Assembly: GCA_003646045.1 (NCBI GenBank)
Contig: QNDV01000041.1
Coordinates: forward strand, 1 to 11,591
Direction: 5' to 3'
DNA: 11,591 nt
Origin: a bacterium
GTDB taxonomy: Bacteria > Krumholzibacteriota > Krumholzibacteria > LZORAL124-64-63
Position numbers and translations under genes: made by a program. The stretch's first letter is position 1, and each line of letters starts with the position of its first letter. The notes under the pieces were generated by a model, which worked only from the letters and a program-made list of their open reading frames with translations, was not told the origin of the DNA and did no database searches. Positions 1 to 6,862 of the stretch are shown here, one piece after another.

Positions 1-282
1 CCCGTTGCAAATAGCCAATCCACGTCTAATCCAGCCTGTTGTGCTGAAGGACCCTCGTACTGTCAGATCGTGCTGAATGATACCAAGATGTAGTGAAATG
101 GTCGGGTTTTTCCTCGGCCACGTCAAGGGAAGCCGTGACCCGGCGGGGAATGAAGGGAAATCCGGAGCACATGGGAGAAACAACTGGGGCTTTGCGCCGC
201 CCGAATCCTGTGGCAAACTCGCCTCGCGGCGCTCAGTCACCGTACCGGCTCCCGTTCGACCCGACACGAAGGACGCACCGTC
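1..282. other. Non-coding leader upstream of the M2-like gene
   Basis: No convincing gene lies in the first 282 bases. The open frames here give low-complexity translations that run into the next gene out of frame. The region contains a perfect 7-bp inverted repeat (194-200 with 226-232) around a 25-nt loop, listed separately, and a Shine-Dalgarno-like gaagga at 268-273 serving the TTG start at 283. I found no sigma70 promoter with good -35, -10 and spacing. The best -10-like string, tctaat at 25-30, has no -35 at the right distance, so the promoter may lie left of the window. A structured 5' leader is possible but unproven. Confidence 0.5.
194..232 (+). promoter_or_regulatory. GC-rich stem-loop in the leader of the M2-like gene
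   Basis: GCGCCGC (194-200) and GCGGCGC (226-232) are perfect reverse complements around a 25-nt loop, ending about 50 nt before the TTG start at 283. The stem is seen directly in the sequence. A regulatory or RNA role is inference, since GC-rich DNA makes such stems by chance fairly often. No known riboswitch consensus fits fully. Confidence 0.35.
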
Positions 283-2067
283 TTGAATATCCGTATGATC
301 GCAGGTCTGGGAATGCTGCTGCTGGCCAGTGGTCTGATGTTCGTCTGGTACCTGGGTCAACAGCAGGATCCGGCGTCCCGGCCTGCGGCCGAGTCGGCCA
401 CCATCGTCCCCGCCGTCGGGATACCGGGACTGGGACGAACCTCCGGTCCCGCGGTGGTTGACTCGTTCCTGACCGTCTACAACGCACGCTACGCCGACCT
501 GGCGGCGGCACGAGCCCGGGCAGATTGGAGTGCCGCCCTGGAACCCGGTGAGGCGTCTGGACGCCAGCGCCTGACCACGTCCCGCGCCCTGGGTGATTTT
601 ACAGGTAGCCGCGGTACCATCACCGGGCTGCGGCGCCTGCGCGGACGCTCGGACCTGGGCGACCTGCAAACCAGACAGATCGAGCGCGCCTGGCAGCTGG
701 CGGCCGTGCGGCCCGGTACCCGGCCTGATCTGGCGGCCCGCATACTGGCCCTCGACACTGCGTTGCGTGAAGCTGTCGCAACCCGCCCTGCGGTCGCCCC
801 CACCGACCCGACCGAAATGCAACAGCGCCTTGACGCCTGGAAGCAGGATCGCGACCGGGCGGCCGGACTGCGCGCCCAACTGGCCGAACTGCGAGACCTT
901 CGCAACCGGGCAGCCCGGGAAATGGGCTACTCATCCTGGTTCGGCTTGCAGGCTGCCACCCATGGTCTGACCGGTGGCGAACTCACCGCCCTGCTGCAGC
1001 AGGTGCTGGATGACCTGAGGCCCCTGTACCGACATCTGCAATGTTGGGCCCGCCACGAGCTGGCTGCACGCTACGGAACCGATCCTCCGCGTATGCTGCC
1101 GATCCACTGGCTGGATGATCCCGCCGGTGCAAGCTGGCCCTCGCTGGCGAATCCGGCTCCGGTGTCGACTGATATCCAGCCCGGGTGGCTGGTGGAAAAC
1201 GGCGTGGAGTTCTGGCTGTCCCTGGGCTTCAAACCTCTCGGTACCGACGCCGTCACAGCCGGAGGGGACGTGTCCGCACCAGCCACCTGGGACCTGGATT
1301 CCGCCGGCGATGTCCGCACGCTGCTGGGCCCGGTAGCCGGCCTCGAGGGCTTGGCTGTCGCCCACGGCCAGATCGGCCTGGCCCACGCCTGGCAGACCAC
1401 CGCCCGCCCGGAAATCCCGATTCTGCTACGGGGCCCGGCCGACGGTCTGACGGGCCACACCATCGTGGAACTGGGCAGGTTGCAAACCCGGCAGCCGCCC
1501 TACCTGGAGCGTCTGGGTTGGCCCGGGATTGCGGATGCTCCCGACGAAATCAGGCGCCTGCTGGACGAGGCGATCACCGGGCCGCTGGTTGGCATCCCCT
1601 TCCTCCTGGGCACCCTGGCGGGCTGGGAGTACGACTTCTACGAGAACGACCTGCCCGCCCATCGTATCAACAACCGGTGGTGGGAGTTGGTGGGCACCTG
1701 GCAGGGGCTGGCAGCACCAGGTCCCCGCGGCGAGGAGTTATGCGATGCCGCCGCCGTATCGCTGGTGATCACCGACCCGGCCGCCGGTTGGCAGCAGGCC
1801 CTGGGCATGGTGGCCGCCCATCAGCTGCATCGTTATGTGTGCCGGGAATTGCTGGACCAGGATGTGCGTACTGCCGACTGGTTCGGCAGTCGCGAGGGCG
1901 GACTTCTGCTCCACGATGTCATGGCCCTCGGCGGCACCCGCGACGGTTTGGTGATTCTATCCCAGGCTACCGGCGAAGAGTTGTCCGCGGCTGCCATGCT
2001 GGACTATTACGCCCCCCTGCTTGCCTGGCTCGAGCAGGAGAATGCACACCGGGACGTGGGTTTCTGA
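283..2067 (+). CDS. Catalytically dead M2 (ACE-like) peptidase homologue, membrane-anchored or exported
   Basis: This 594-residue protein is homologous end to end with M2 zinc dipeptidyl carboxypeptidases, the angiotensin-converting enzyme family, which trim dipeptides from peptide C-termini. Residues 5-24 form a hydrophobic signal peptide or signal anchor with no lipobox Cys. Family landmarks in order are YNARYADLAAA (66-76), AAREMGYSSW (210-219), LRPLYRHLQCWARHELAARYG (about 245-265), IHWLDDPAGASW (274-285), the ATWD block (334-337), RINNRWWELVGTWQGLAAPGP (about 461-481), AAHQLHRYVC (511-520), GSREGG (535-540) and the terminal MLDYYAPLLAWLEQEN (572-587). The active site is gone: where ACE has H-H-E-M-G-H, this protein has H361-G-Q-I-G-L366, so both zinc histidines and the catalytic glutamate are lost. 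The downstream zinc-ligand Glu block (ACE GFHEAIGD) reads GLTGHTIVE (388-396). The ACE Lys/His and Tyr/Tyr substrate-binding block aligns with DAAAVSLVITDPAAGW (488-503), which has none of them. The frame is intact, so this is a pseudoenzyme rather than a decayed gene. The start is TTG 283, with gaagga nine bases upstream. ATG 295 is an alternative that lacks such a site. Confidence 0.87.
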   Translation: MNIRMIAGLGMLLLASGLMFVWYLGQQQDPASRPAAESATIVPAVGIPGLGRTSGPAVVDSFLTVYNARYADLAAARARADWSAALEPGEASGRQRLTTSRALGDFTGSRGTITGLRRLRGRSDLGDLQTRQIERAWQLAAVRPGTRPDLAARILALDTALREAVATRPAVAPTDPTEMQQRLDAWKQDRDRAAGLRAQLAELRDLRNRAAREMGYSSWFGLQAATHGLTGGELTALLQQVLDDLRPLYRHLQCWARHELAARYGTDPPRMLPIHWLDDPAGASWPSLANPAPVSTDIQPGWLVENGVEFWLSLGFKPLGTDAVTAGGDVSAPATWDLDSAGDVRTLLGPVAGLEGLAVAHGQIGLAHAWQTTARPEIPILLRGPADGLTGHTIVELGRLQTRQPPYLERLGWPGIADAPDEIRRLLDEAITGPLVGIPFLLGTLAGWEYDFYENDLPAHRINNRWWELVGTWQGLAAPGPRGEELCDAAAVSLVITDPAAGWQQALGMVAAHQLHRYVCRELLDQDVRTADWFGSREGGLLLHDVMALGGTRDGLVILSQATGEELSAAAMLDYYAPLLAWLEQENAHRDVGF

Positions 2068-2088
2068 CCCAGGCTCGTCACCGGGCAC

Positions 2089-2460
2089 TCACCAGCACAG
2101 GGTCCGGGTACCCGGTCGGCCCAACCGACGCTCAACTTCTTCGAACGTGCCGATGGCGCAACCGGCAGGCAGATCATCCACCGCGAAACCGGCCAGTTTC
2201 AGACAATCGGCACCGACCAGCACGCATCCTCCGGCAGCCGCGAAACCCGCCAGCATGACGTCCAGCGGTTTGCCACTGACCGGACAATTGGTTTGCCCGG
2301 CAGCGGGACCAACCAGGGTCACGGCGTCCACATTGAGCATCAGGGTCACTTCCCAGTTCCCTGCGATAAAATTGCGCCCCTGACGCAGGGCCTTGGCGGC
2401 ATGGGCCGGTTCACCACTGGCCAGATTGATGAACAGGTGTTTGCCCTGTGGTGTCGTCAT
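2089..2460 (-). CDS. DsrE-like small sulfur-relay or redox protein
   Basis: This 123-residue soluble protein resembles the DsrE/DsrF-like (peroxiredoxin-like) fold, whose members carry persulfide sulfur on a conserved cysteine or act in redox relays. The N-terminus HLFINLASGEP (8-18) looks like the first beta strand and phosphate-like loop. A second strand, WEVTLMLNVDAV (36-47), follows. Next comes the cysteine-bearing segment GGCVLVGADCLKLAGF (77-92), in which C86 of the DCLKLAG motif corresponds to the usual reactive Cys. Further cysteines are C59, C79, C101 and C122. The start ATG at 2460 has gaggg about five bases upstream. It is convergent with the M2-like gene (21-nt gap) and divergent from the TDT transporter, with which it may share regulation. 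Substrate and partner cannot be read from sequence, and the family call is by pattern only. Confidence 0.75.
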   Translation of the reverse strand: MTTPQGKHLFINLASGEPAHAAKALRQGRNFIAGNWEVTLMLNVDAVTLVGPAAGQTNCPVSGKPLDVMLAGFAAAGGCVLVGADCLKLAGFAVDDLPAGCAIGTFEEVERRLGRPGTRTLCW

Positions 2461-2491
2461 GTTGCCCTCTCCCCGGATTGGTTACGCCTGC

Positions 2492-2506
2492 GATCCAGAC
2501 TGGATC
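2492..2506. promoter_or_regulatory. Perfect 7-1-7 palindrome, candidate operator
   Basis: GATCCAG (2492-2498), a single A, then CTGGATC (2500-2506) form a perfect inverted repeat in the 108-bp space between the divergent DsrE-like and TDT transporter genes. It lies just downstream of the expected start of the leftward transcript, a normal place for a repressor site. The symmetry is seen directly. The regulator is unknown and no regulator gene is in the window. Confidence 0.45.
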
Positions 2507-2524
2507 AGGTCCACGCTGGCACAT

Positions 2525-2553
2525 ATATTAGCATCCAATGGATCTCTAAACAA
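2525..2553 (-). promoter_or_regulatory. Candidate sigma70 promoter of the DsrE-like gene
   Basis: Read leftward, TTGTTT (2553-2548) is followed after exactly 17 bases by TAATAT (2530-2525), placing transcription start near 2518 and leaving a 5' UTR of about 58 nt. This is one of the few AT-rich patches in the window. On the plus strand the same patch gives TATATT (2524-2529), which could serve as a -10 for the transporter gene, but with a poor -35. The divergent promoters probably overlap. Confidence 0.42.
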
Positions 2554-2568
2554 TTCCCGGAGGTCACC

Positions 2569-3537
2569 ATGCCCAACGATGTCCACGAATCCCGCCTGCG
2601 CCACTTCCCCATCACCCTGATGCCATCGGTCATGGGACTGGCCGGCCTGGCCATCGTCTACCTCAAGTTCCAGCATTTTTTTGCCGTGGATCTGCCCTTG
2701 GGCCAGACCATCCTCTACGTAACCAGCGGTTGGTTTGTCTTCGTGATGGCGACCTACGGACTGAAACTGGCGAAGTATCCGGCCGAGGTGAAGCGGGATT
2801 TCCTGCACCCCATCCGCATTAATTTCTTTGCCGCCATCTCCATCTGTTTCCTGCTGCTGTCCATCGGCTACCTGGAGTCGGGTTACCCCGCGTTGGCCAA
2901 GGTCCTGTGGCTCATCGGTACGCCCCTGCATCTGCTGATCCTGCTGCTTATCCTCTACCGCTGGTTCCACAGGCCGCACCACATCGGCGGCTTCAACCCG
3001 GCCTGGTTCATCCCGGTGGTGGGCCCCATCCTGGTGCCGGTGGCAGGTGTGGAGTTCGCGCACCCGGAGATCTCCTGGTTCTTCTTCGCCACCGGACTGA
3101 TGTACTGGCTCGTGCTGCTTTGCATCTTCATGAACCGTATCGTCTTCCACGACCCCATGCCCGAGAAACTGGTGCCGACGCTGTTCATTCTCATCGCGCC
3201 GCCGGCGGTGGGCTTCATCGCCTACATGAAACTGACCGGGAACCTGGATCCCTTTGCCCGGGTGCTGTTCTACTTCGGCCTGTTCACGGGGCTGATGCTG
3301 CTGACCATGGTGGACCGCTTCCGGCGCGTGCCATATTTCGTATCCTGGTGGGGATACACCTTCCCGCTGGACGCCTTTACCATCTCGCTGTTCCTGATGT
3401 ACAAGGTCTCGCACCTGGTACTGTTCAAGCAGGCGGCCCTGGTGATGACGGTAGTCACCACCCTGACCATCCTCGTGGTGCTGGTGAAAACACTGGTGGT
3501 GGCGGCGCGCCACGGCATCTGCGTACCGGAAGATTGA
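2569..3537 (+). CDS. TDT-family (TehA/SLAC1-type) anion channel or exporter
   Basis: This 322-residue integral membrane protein belongs to the tellurite-resistance/dicarboxylate transporter (TDT) family. Its members include bacterial TehA and the plant anion channel SLAC1, which pass small anions or organic acids across the inner membrane. The sequence is almost continuous hydrophobic helices, about ten, the usual number for the family. Typical strings are NPAWFIPVVGPILVPVAG (143-160), ILIAPPAVGFIAYMKLTG (about 208-224) and VSWWGYTFPLDAF (258-270). The frame is open further upstream, but ATG 2569 is chosen because ggaggt (2559-2564) lies four bases before it, the N-terminus MPNDVHESRLRHFPITLMP is typical of the family, and a longer form would overlap the divergent gene. 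The substrate is unknown. Divergent placement next to a DsrE-like protein would fit a sulfur-oxyanion or oxidant theme, but this is inference. A 14-bp inverted repeat follows the stop. Confidence 0.88.
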   Translation: MPNDVHESRLRHFPITLMPSVMGLAGLAIVYLKFQHFFAVDLPLGQTILYVTSGWFVFVMATYGLKLAKYPAEVKRDFLHPIRINFFAAISICFLLLSIGYLESGYPALAKVLWLIGTPLHLLILLLILYRWFHRPHHIGGFNPAWFIPVVGPILVPVAGVEFAHPEISWFFFATGLMYWLVLLCIFMNRIVFHDPMPEKLVPTLFILIAPPAVGFIAYMKLTGNLDPFARVLFYFGLFTGLMLLTMVDRFRRVPYFVSWWGYTFPLDAFTISLFLMYKVSHLVLFKQAALVMTVVTTLTILVVLVKTLVVAARHGICVPED

Positions 3538-3546
3538 ACCTGCGCC

Positions 3547-3576
3547 GCGTTCCCGGGACCTCGGTCCCGGGAACGC
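3547..3576. terminator. Perfect 14-bp inverted repeat, bidirectional terminator-like
   Basis: GCGTTCCCGGGACC (3547-3560) and GGTCCCGGGAACGC (3563-3576) are perfect reverse complements with two unpaired bases at the tip. It sits ten bases after the transporter stop and 19 bases beyond the stop of the convergent small gene, a natural place for a shared terminator. No T-tract follows on either strand, so it is not a classical intrinsic terminator. It may instead act as an mRNA 3'-end barrier. Confidence 0.6.
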
Positions 3577-3595
3577 ACGACGCCTGGGCGCACGA

Positions 3596-3976
3596 TCAGG
3601 GTTCGAGCTTCATCTTCGGGGGCGAATCCCCCACGGCGAATTCGTTGATGGTGCCACAATAGACCTGATAGGGCACATACTTGTCCGTCTTGGGAATCAA
3701 CTTGCCGTCGACCTTGAGGACCAGCTCTGCCCCGCTGCCCTTCTTGGGTACATCGAAGACCCTGGTCGTAGCCGGCAGATCCAGGTTGCTTGGTGGCTCG
3801 TACCAGACCTTGGGAAACCAAACCTGGATATCCTCCGCACTGACACTGGTGAAAGTCACCGTATCCCCATCCATGAATTCGAAGGACGACGGCGACACCA
3901 CCGCAACCCTGTTATCGCTCCTGCCGTTGGGATCAGTAAAAGTCTGGATATGAATATCAACGTTGTGATGTGCCAT
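3596..3976 (-). CDS. Small beta-rich protein, possibly cupredoxin-like, unknown function
   Basis: I do not recognise this 126-residue protein as a named family. It has no signal peptide or membrane helix. The middle reads FMDGDTVTFTSVSAEDIQVWFP (about 35-55), and the C-terminal part has YVPYQVYC (100-107) followed by GDSPPKMKLEP (116-126). This strand-turn-strand pattern, with a DGDTVTF-type segment and a late Cys, recalls single-domain cupredoxin folds. However, apart from C107 there is no obvious His/Cys/His/Met copper set, so copper binding is not claimed. The longer frame reaching 4153 runs into the kinase gene. ATG 3976 has GGAGGG (3990-3985) eight bases upstream and gives a compact start, MAHHNVDIHI. 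It begins 43 nt after the kinase stop on the same strand, so co-transcription is likely. The 14-bp inverted repeat lies beyond its stop. Confidence 0.72.
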   Translation of the reverse strand: MAHHNVDIHIQTFTDPNGRSDNRVAVVSPSSFEFMDGDTVTFTSVSAEDIQVWFPKVWYEPPSNLDLPATTRVFDVPKKGSGAELVLKVDGKLIPKTDKYVPYQVYCGTINEFAVGDSPPKMKLEP

Positions 3977-4019
3977 TTCCCATTCCCTCCAGAGTATGTT
4001 GCGACCCACCGGATCCGCG

Positions 4020-6605
4020 TTACCGGTACTGGTCCATAAGGGTTTGATACCTGGCGTCGGAGCGCAGGTTGCGGAACCCCGGGTAATTCTCGACCATCGT
4101 ATGCGGCACGCCCAGGGCAAGCGCCGTATCCAGATGGGCGAAGGCTGCGTCACGGTAGCCCAGATCCTCGTAGGCGGTGGCTACCGTCATGGCTGTCTCT
4201 CCCGAAACCACCCTCAAACCACTAAGGGTATCAAGCAGTTCAAGGGCTCGTTCCTTGTTTCCCAACACTGAATTATAGCTGGCCAGCTCCGCCAGCAGGC
4301 CGGGATTGGACGGATCATCGTCCAGCTTGCGCTCGGCGACGTTGATGGCCCTCTTGTAGACGACACGCACCGAGTCCGCGTATCCCCCCGACCAGCGATA
4401 GGCCTCGGCTATATTGCGCCAGAGGTCGTGTTGCGGGTTCAGGGACGCAGCGCTCCGGTAGGACAACAGGGCGTCCTCGTAGCGCTGGGCGTAGTAGTAG
4501 AACGAACCCAGGTTGGCGTAGCACACTGACGTGGGATGGATGGCGAGGGATTCCAGGAACAAGTTCTCTGCCGCCGGGTCCCGGCGCGCGAAATTGATCA
4601 CCGATCCCATGAAATAGATCCCCACATGGTTGCGGGGTGCGAATTCCAGCAGGTCCTCGAGAGTCTTTTCGGCCAGATCCAGATCACCACTGTATGCCTG
4701 GCAACGGGCCAGGTATTCGTGACCCGGAGCATAGCCCGGGCGTACCGCGATGTAGCGCTCGAACGCACTGTAGGCCGCCTGTTTATCACCCGTCGCATAC
4801 AGGGCGTCACCCTCCGCCTTGAGCAGGTCCGCTCGCACCGGATCGAGGCGAAGTCCTGACCGATAGGCTGCCAATTCTCCCTCCGTATCACCCTCGGCGT
4901 CCAGGACACGACCCACCAGCAGGTATCCCCGTACCAGCGTCGAGTCCATTTGCAAAGCCGCCATCAGGTTGGAGCGGCCCAGGGAGGCGGTGGCGGTATC
5001 ACCGGCGGCATGATGGCGCCACTGGGCATAACCGAGTTCGGCGCGGGCGGGGGCAAAGGACGAGTCGGCAGCTACAGCCGCCGAGAGTGCGACCAGTGCC
5101 CGATCAACAGACCGCTGGAAGTCGTCGTCTGTTGGAGAATTCAGGTATCCCATCCCGCGGCAATAGTCCATGAAGGCGCTGGGAACCTTGGTGCCCGCCC
5201 TCAACCCGGTTGCGGAACCCCCCGCCACCGGGAAATCGGGATCGAGGGCCTGCACCACCCAGGTCACCACATCCTCCTGCCAGGTGGAAAGGTTGGCCGC
5301 CGGGTCCTGGAACTCGATTTCCTGCCGCTTGCCCGTGTGGGTGTCGAACACCGACAGTTTCAACACGATGTTGGAGCCCGAATACCGACCGGTCCCCGTC
5401 ACCACGCGCCAGGCACCGAGACGATCCCTCGCCATGGTCCTGTCCTGGACCTTGTTGGTTTTCAAGTCGGACGCCGGCACCATCCAGAAGGCATCCGTGT
5501 AGTGGTCCAGATCATCCAACTGGTCGTTCAGGTTCCAGGCCAGGCCACGTCCCAGGGCATCGGTAGCGGGATCACCGCCACCGAGGAACTCGAATGGCAA
5601 CACCGCCACCCCCGTCCGGTCGACCCGGGTTCCCGCAAGGCCCAACCGCTCCAACCCGTGCGGCCACAGAAATACCGCCAGCAGCATGACCGCCGCACCC
5701 AGGGCGGAGTAGAGTGCACGACGCGGCTGGCGAGAGGCGGTCGCCGGCGTCCACGTGGGCATGGCAAAGGTGCCCGAGGTTCCCGACGGAACCGCTGCCA
5801 GTACCTCGCCGATCGCCACGGCCAGTTCCCCCGCGGATTCGAACCGGTCCTGAGGATCCTTGGCCAGGCACTTCTCGACGATGGCCGCCCGGGCCTGCGA
5901 CCGGGGCGAGTCGGTGACCGGCAGTGTGACCGGTTCGTCGTGGGCTATGGCATAGAGCTGGGCCGCGTGCCCATCACCGGTGAACGGCAGACCACCTGTG
6001 GTCATCTCGAACAGCACCACGCCCAGGGACCAGATATCGGAGGCGGCCGTAACCTGTTCACCCCGGGTCTGCTCAGGGGCCAGGTAGCCATAGGTGCCTA
6101 CCAGCGCGCCAGCCGCCGTGAACTGGGTTCCGTCCACCAGGCGGGCTACGCCGAAGTCGAGGATCTTGATCTCCTCGTTCGGCGTTACGATGAGATTGGC
6201 CGGCTTGATGTCGCGATGGATGATGCCGTGTTCGTGGGCATAGGCCAAACCGATGGCGGTCTGACGGGCGTAGTCCAAGGCACGCAAACCGTCCAGGGGG
6301 CCGTCGGCCAGTTTGTGTTTGAGGGTCATGCCCTCGTAGTAGGTCATGGCTATGAACCAGGCGCCGTCGTCGTCCTGGGCAATCTCGTGGATGGTGCAGA
6401 TGTTGGCATGGTCCAGGTCGGCCAGCATGCGGGCTTCACGCAGGAAGCGCTCAACCGACGACGGATTTGCGGCCAGTTCCGGGGCGAGAAACTTGAGCGC
6501 TACCGTGCGACCCAGAACCTTGTCTTCCGCCTTGTAGACCCGTCCCATGGCGCCGCCACCCAGAGGCTCGCCGATCCGGTATCGTGAAACCTGGCGTTGG
6601 CTCAG
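4020..6605 (-). CDS. Membrane Ser/Thr protein kinase with TolB/FlgO-like and TPR domains
   Basis: This is an 861-residue receptor-like Hanks-type kinase if started at CTG 6605. A cytoplasmic kinase domain (about 9-265) phosphorylates Ser/Thr on partner proteins. It has the glycine loop LGGGAMGRVY (15-24), VALK Lys38, alpha-C Glu57, HRDIKPAN (130-137), DFG (150-152) and APE (176-178), so it should be active. One membrane helix follows (about 297-315). A TolB/FlgO-like domain opens with VAVLPFEFLGGGDP (333-346) and runs to about 455, followed by TPR repeats to near the end, with the closing motif FRNLRSDARYQTLMDQYR (844-861). The C-terminal half is predicted to be extracytoplasmic and may sense ligands or dock proteins. 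The first ATG (6548) would remove the start of the glycine loop. In frame upstream there is only CTG 6605 before a TAG, with AGGGGA (6617-6612) six bases before it and a typical lead-in VSRYRIGEPLGGG. CTG is therefore preferred. An undetected frameshift with ATG 6663 is the alternative. A sigma70-like promoter lies at 6706-6735. Confidence 0.93.
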   Translation of the reverse strand: MSQRQVSRYRIGEPLGGGAMGRVYKAEDKVLGRTVALKFLAPELAANPSSVERFLREARMLADLDHANICTIHEIAQDDDGAWFIAMTYYEGMTLKHKLADGPLDGLRALDYARQTAIGLAYAHEHGIIHRDIKPANLIVTPNEEIKILDFGVARLVDGTQFTAAGALVGTYGYLAPEQTRGEQVTAASDIWSLGVVLFEMTTGGLPFTGDGHAAQLYAIAHDEPVTLPVTDSPRSQARAAIVEKCLAKDPQDRFESAGELAVAIGEVLAAVPSGTSGTFAMPTWTPATASRQPRRALYSALGAAVMLLAVFLWPHGLERLGLAGTRVDRTGVAVLPFEFLGGGDPATDALGRGLAWNLNDQLDDLDHYTDAFWMVPASDLKTNKVQDRTMARDRLGAWRVVTGTGRYSGSNIVLKLSVFDTHTGKRQEIEFQDPAANLSTWQEDVVTWVVQALDPDFPVAGGSATGLRAGTKVPSAFMDYCRGMGYLNSPTDDDFQRSVDRALVALSAAVAADSSFAPARAELGYAQWRHHAAGDTATASLGRSNLMAALQMDSTLVRGYLLVGRVLDAEGDTEGELAAYRSGLRLDPVRADLLKAEGDALYATGDKQAAYSAFERYIAVRPGYAPGHEYLARCQAYSGDLDLAEKTLEDLLEFAPRNHVGIYFMGSVINFARRDPAAENLFLESLAIHPTSVCYANLGSFYYYAQRYEDALLSYRSAASLNPQHDLWRNIAEAYRWSGGYADSVRVVYKRAINVAERKLDDDPSNPGLLAELASYNSVLGNKERALELLDTLSGLRVVSGETAMTVATAYEDLGYRDAAFAHLDTALALGVPHTMVENYPGFRNLRSDARYQTLMDQYR

Positions 6606-6705
6606 GGCAGTTCCCCTTTGCGGGCGGCACGGGGCAACGAGACGCGACTACACCGGTGGACATCCCCCCACCCACCGACCGAATGGCGCTAACCACGACA
6701 CGTTC

Positions 6706-6735
6706 ATGATAAAGGAGAAACGGCCTGCATGGCAA
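6706..6735 (-). promoter_or_regulatory. Candidate sigma70 promoter of the kinase gene
   Basis: Read leftward, TTGCCA (6735-6730; five of six consensus) and TATCAT (6711-6706; five of six) are separated by 18 bases. Transcription would begin near 6699, leaving a leader of about 94 nt before the CTG start at 6605. It lies in a marked AT-rich patch in otherwise GC-rich DNA and shows that the kinase need not depend on read-through from the transporter block. Confidence 0.5.
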
Positions 6736-6738
6736 CGA

Positions 6739-6775
6739 GATATCACACGATTGATATCCAATTGGCATTCAATTG
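6739..6775. repeat. Paired short palindromes upstream of the kinase promoter
   Basis: Two copies of GATATC (6739-6744, 6753-6758) and two of CAATTG (6759-6764, 6770-6775) sit directly upstream of the -35 box. Each is a self-palindrome, with spacings of 14 and 11 bases. Such clustering can mark activator sites, but six-base AT-rich palindromes also arise by chance. Confidence 0.35.
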
Positions 6776-6862
6776 CCCCGGCTTCAGGATCTTGACGACC
6801 GGCCAGCCGCCCGGACCACCTCGCCGGAGCCCTTTACCGGAAAGCGCCTGACTGCTGCGGCG

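Noticed and set aside
150..235. Resemblance to cobalamin or c-di-AMP riboswitch strings (CCGAATCC, GAAATCCGGAGC)
   Set aside because: The most conserved blocks (cobalamin box; GTCAGCTAACC of the c-di-AMP class) are absent, so a riboswitch class cannot be assigned.
2057..2071. Hairpin TGGGT/ACCCA at the end of the M2-like gene as terminator
   Set aside because: The stem is only 5 bp, overlaps the stop codon and has no T-tract, so it is too weak to call.
1185..2258. Long plus-strand open frame overlapping the M2-like gene
   Set aside because: It is Arg/Pro/Gly-rich, has no family resemblance, and is a shadow frame of a clear gene in GC-rich DNA.
2482..3513. 343-codon minus-strand open frame opposite the TDT transporter
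   Set aside because: It is a His/Gln/Asp/Glu-rich antisense image of membrane helices, with no ribosome site or family match.
4950..6587. 545-codon plus-strand open frame opposite the kinase
   Set aside because: The translation is Gly/Arg/His-rich without motifs. The minus strand encodes every conserved kinase motif, so this is an antisense shadow.
6451..6768. Minus-strand frame beginning upstream of the kinase as a separate small gene
   Set aside because: It overlaps the kinase N-lobe out of frame and looks non-protein-like. It is kept only as an alternative if a frameshift exists.
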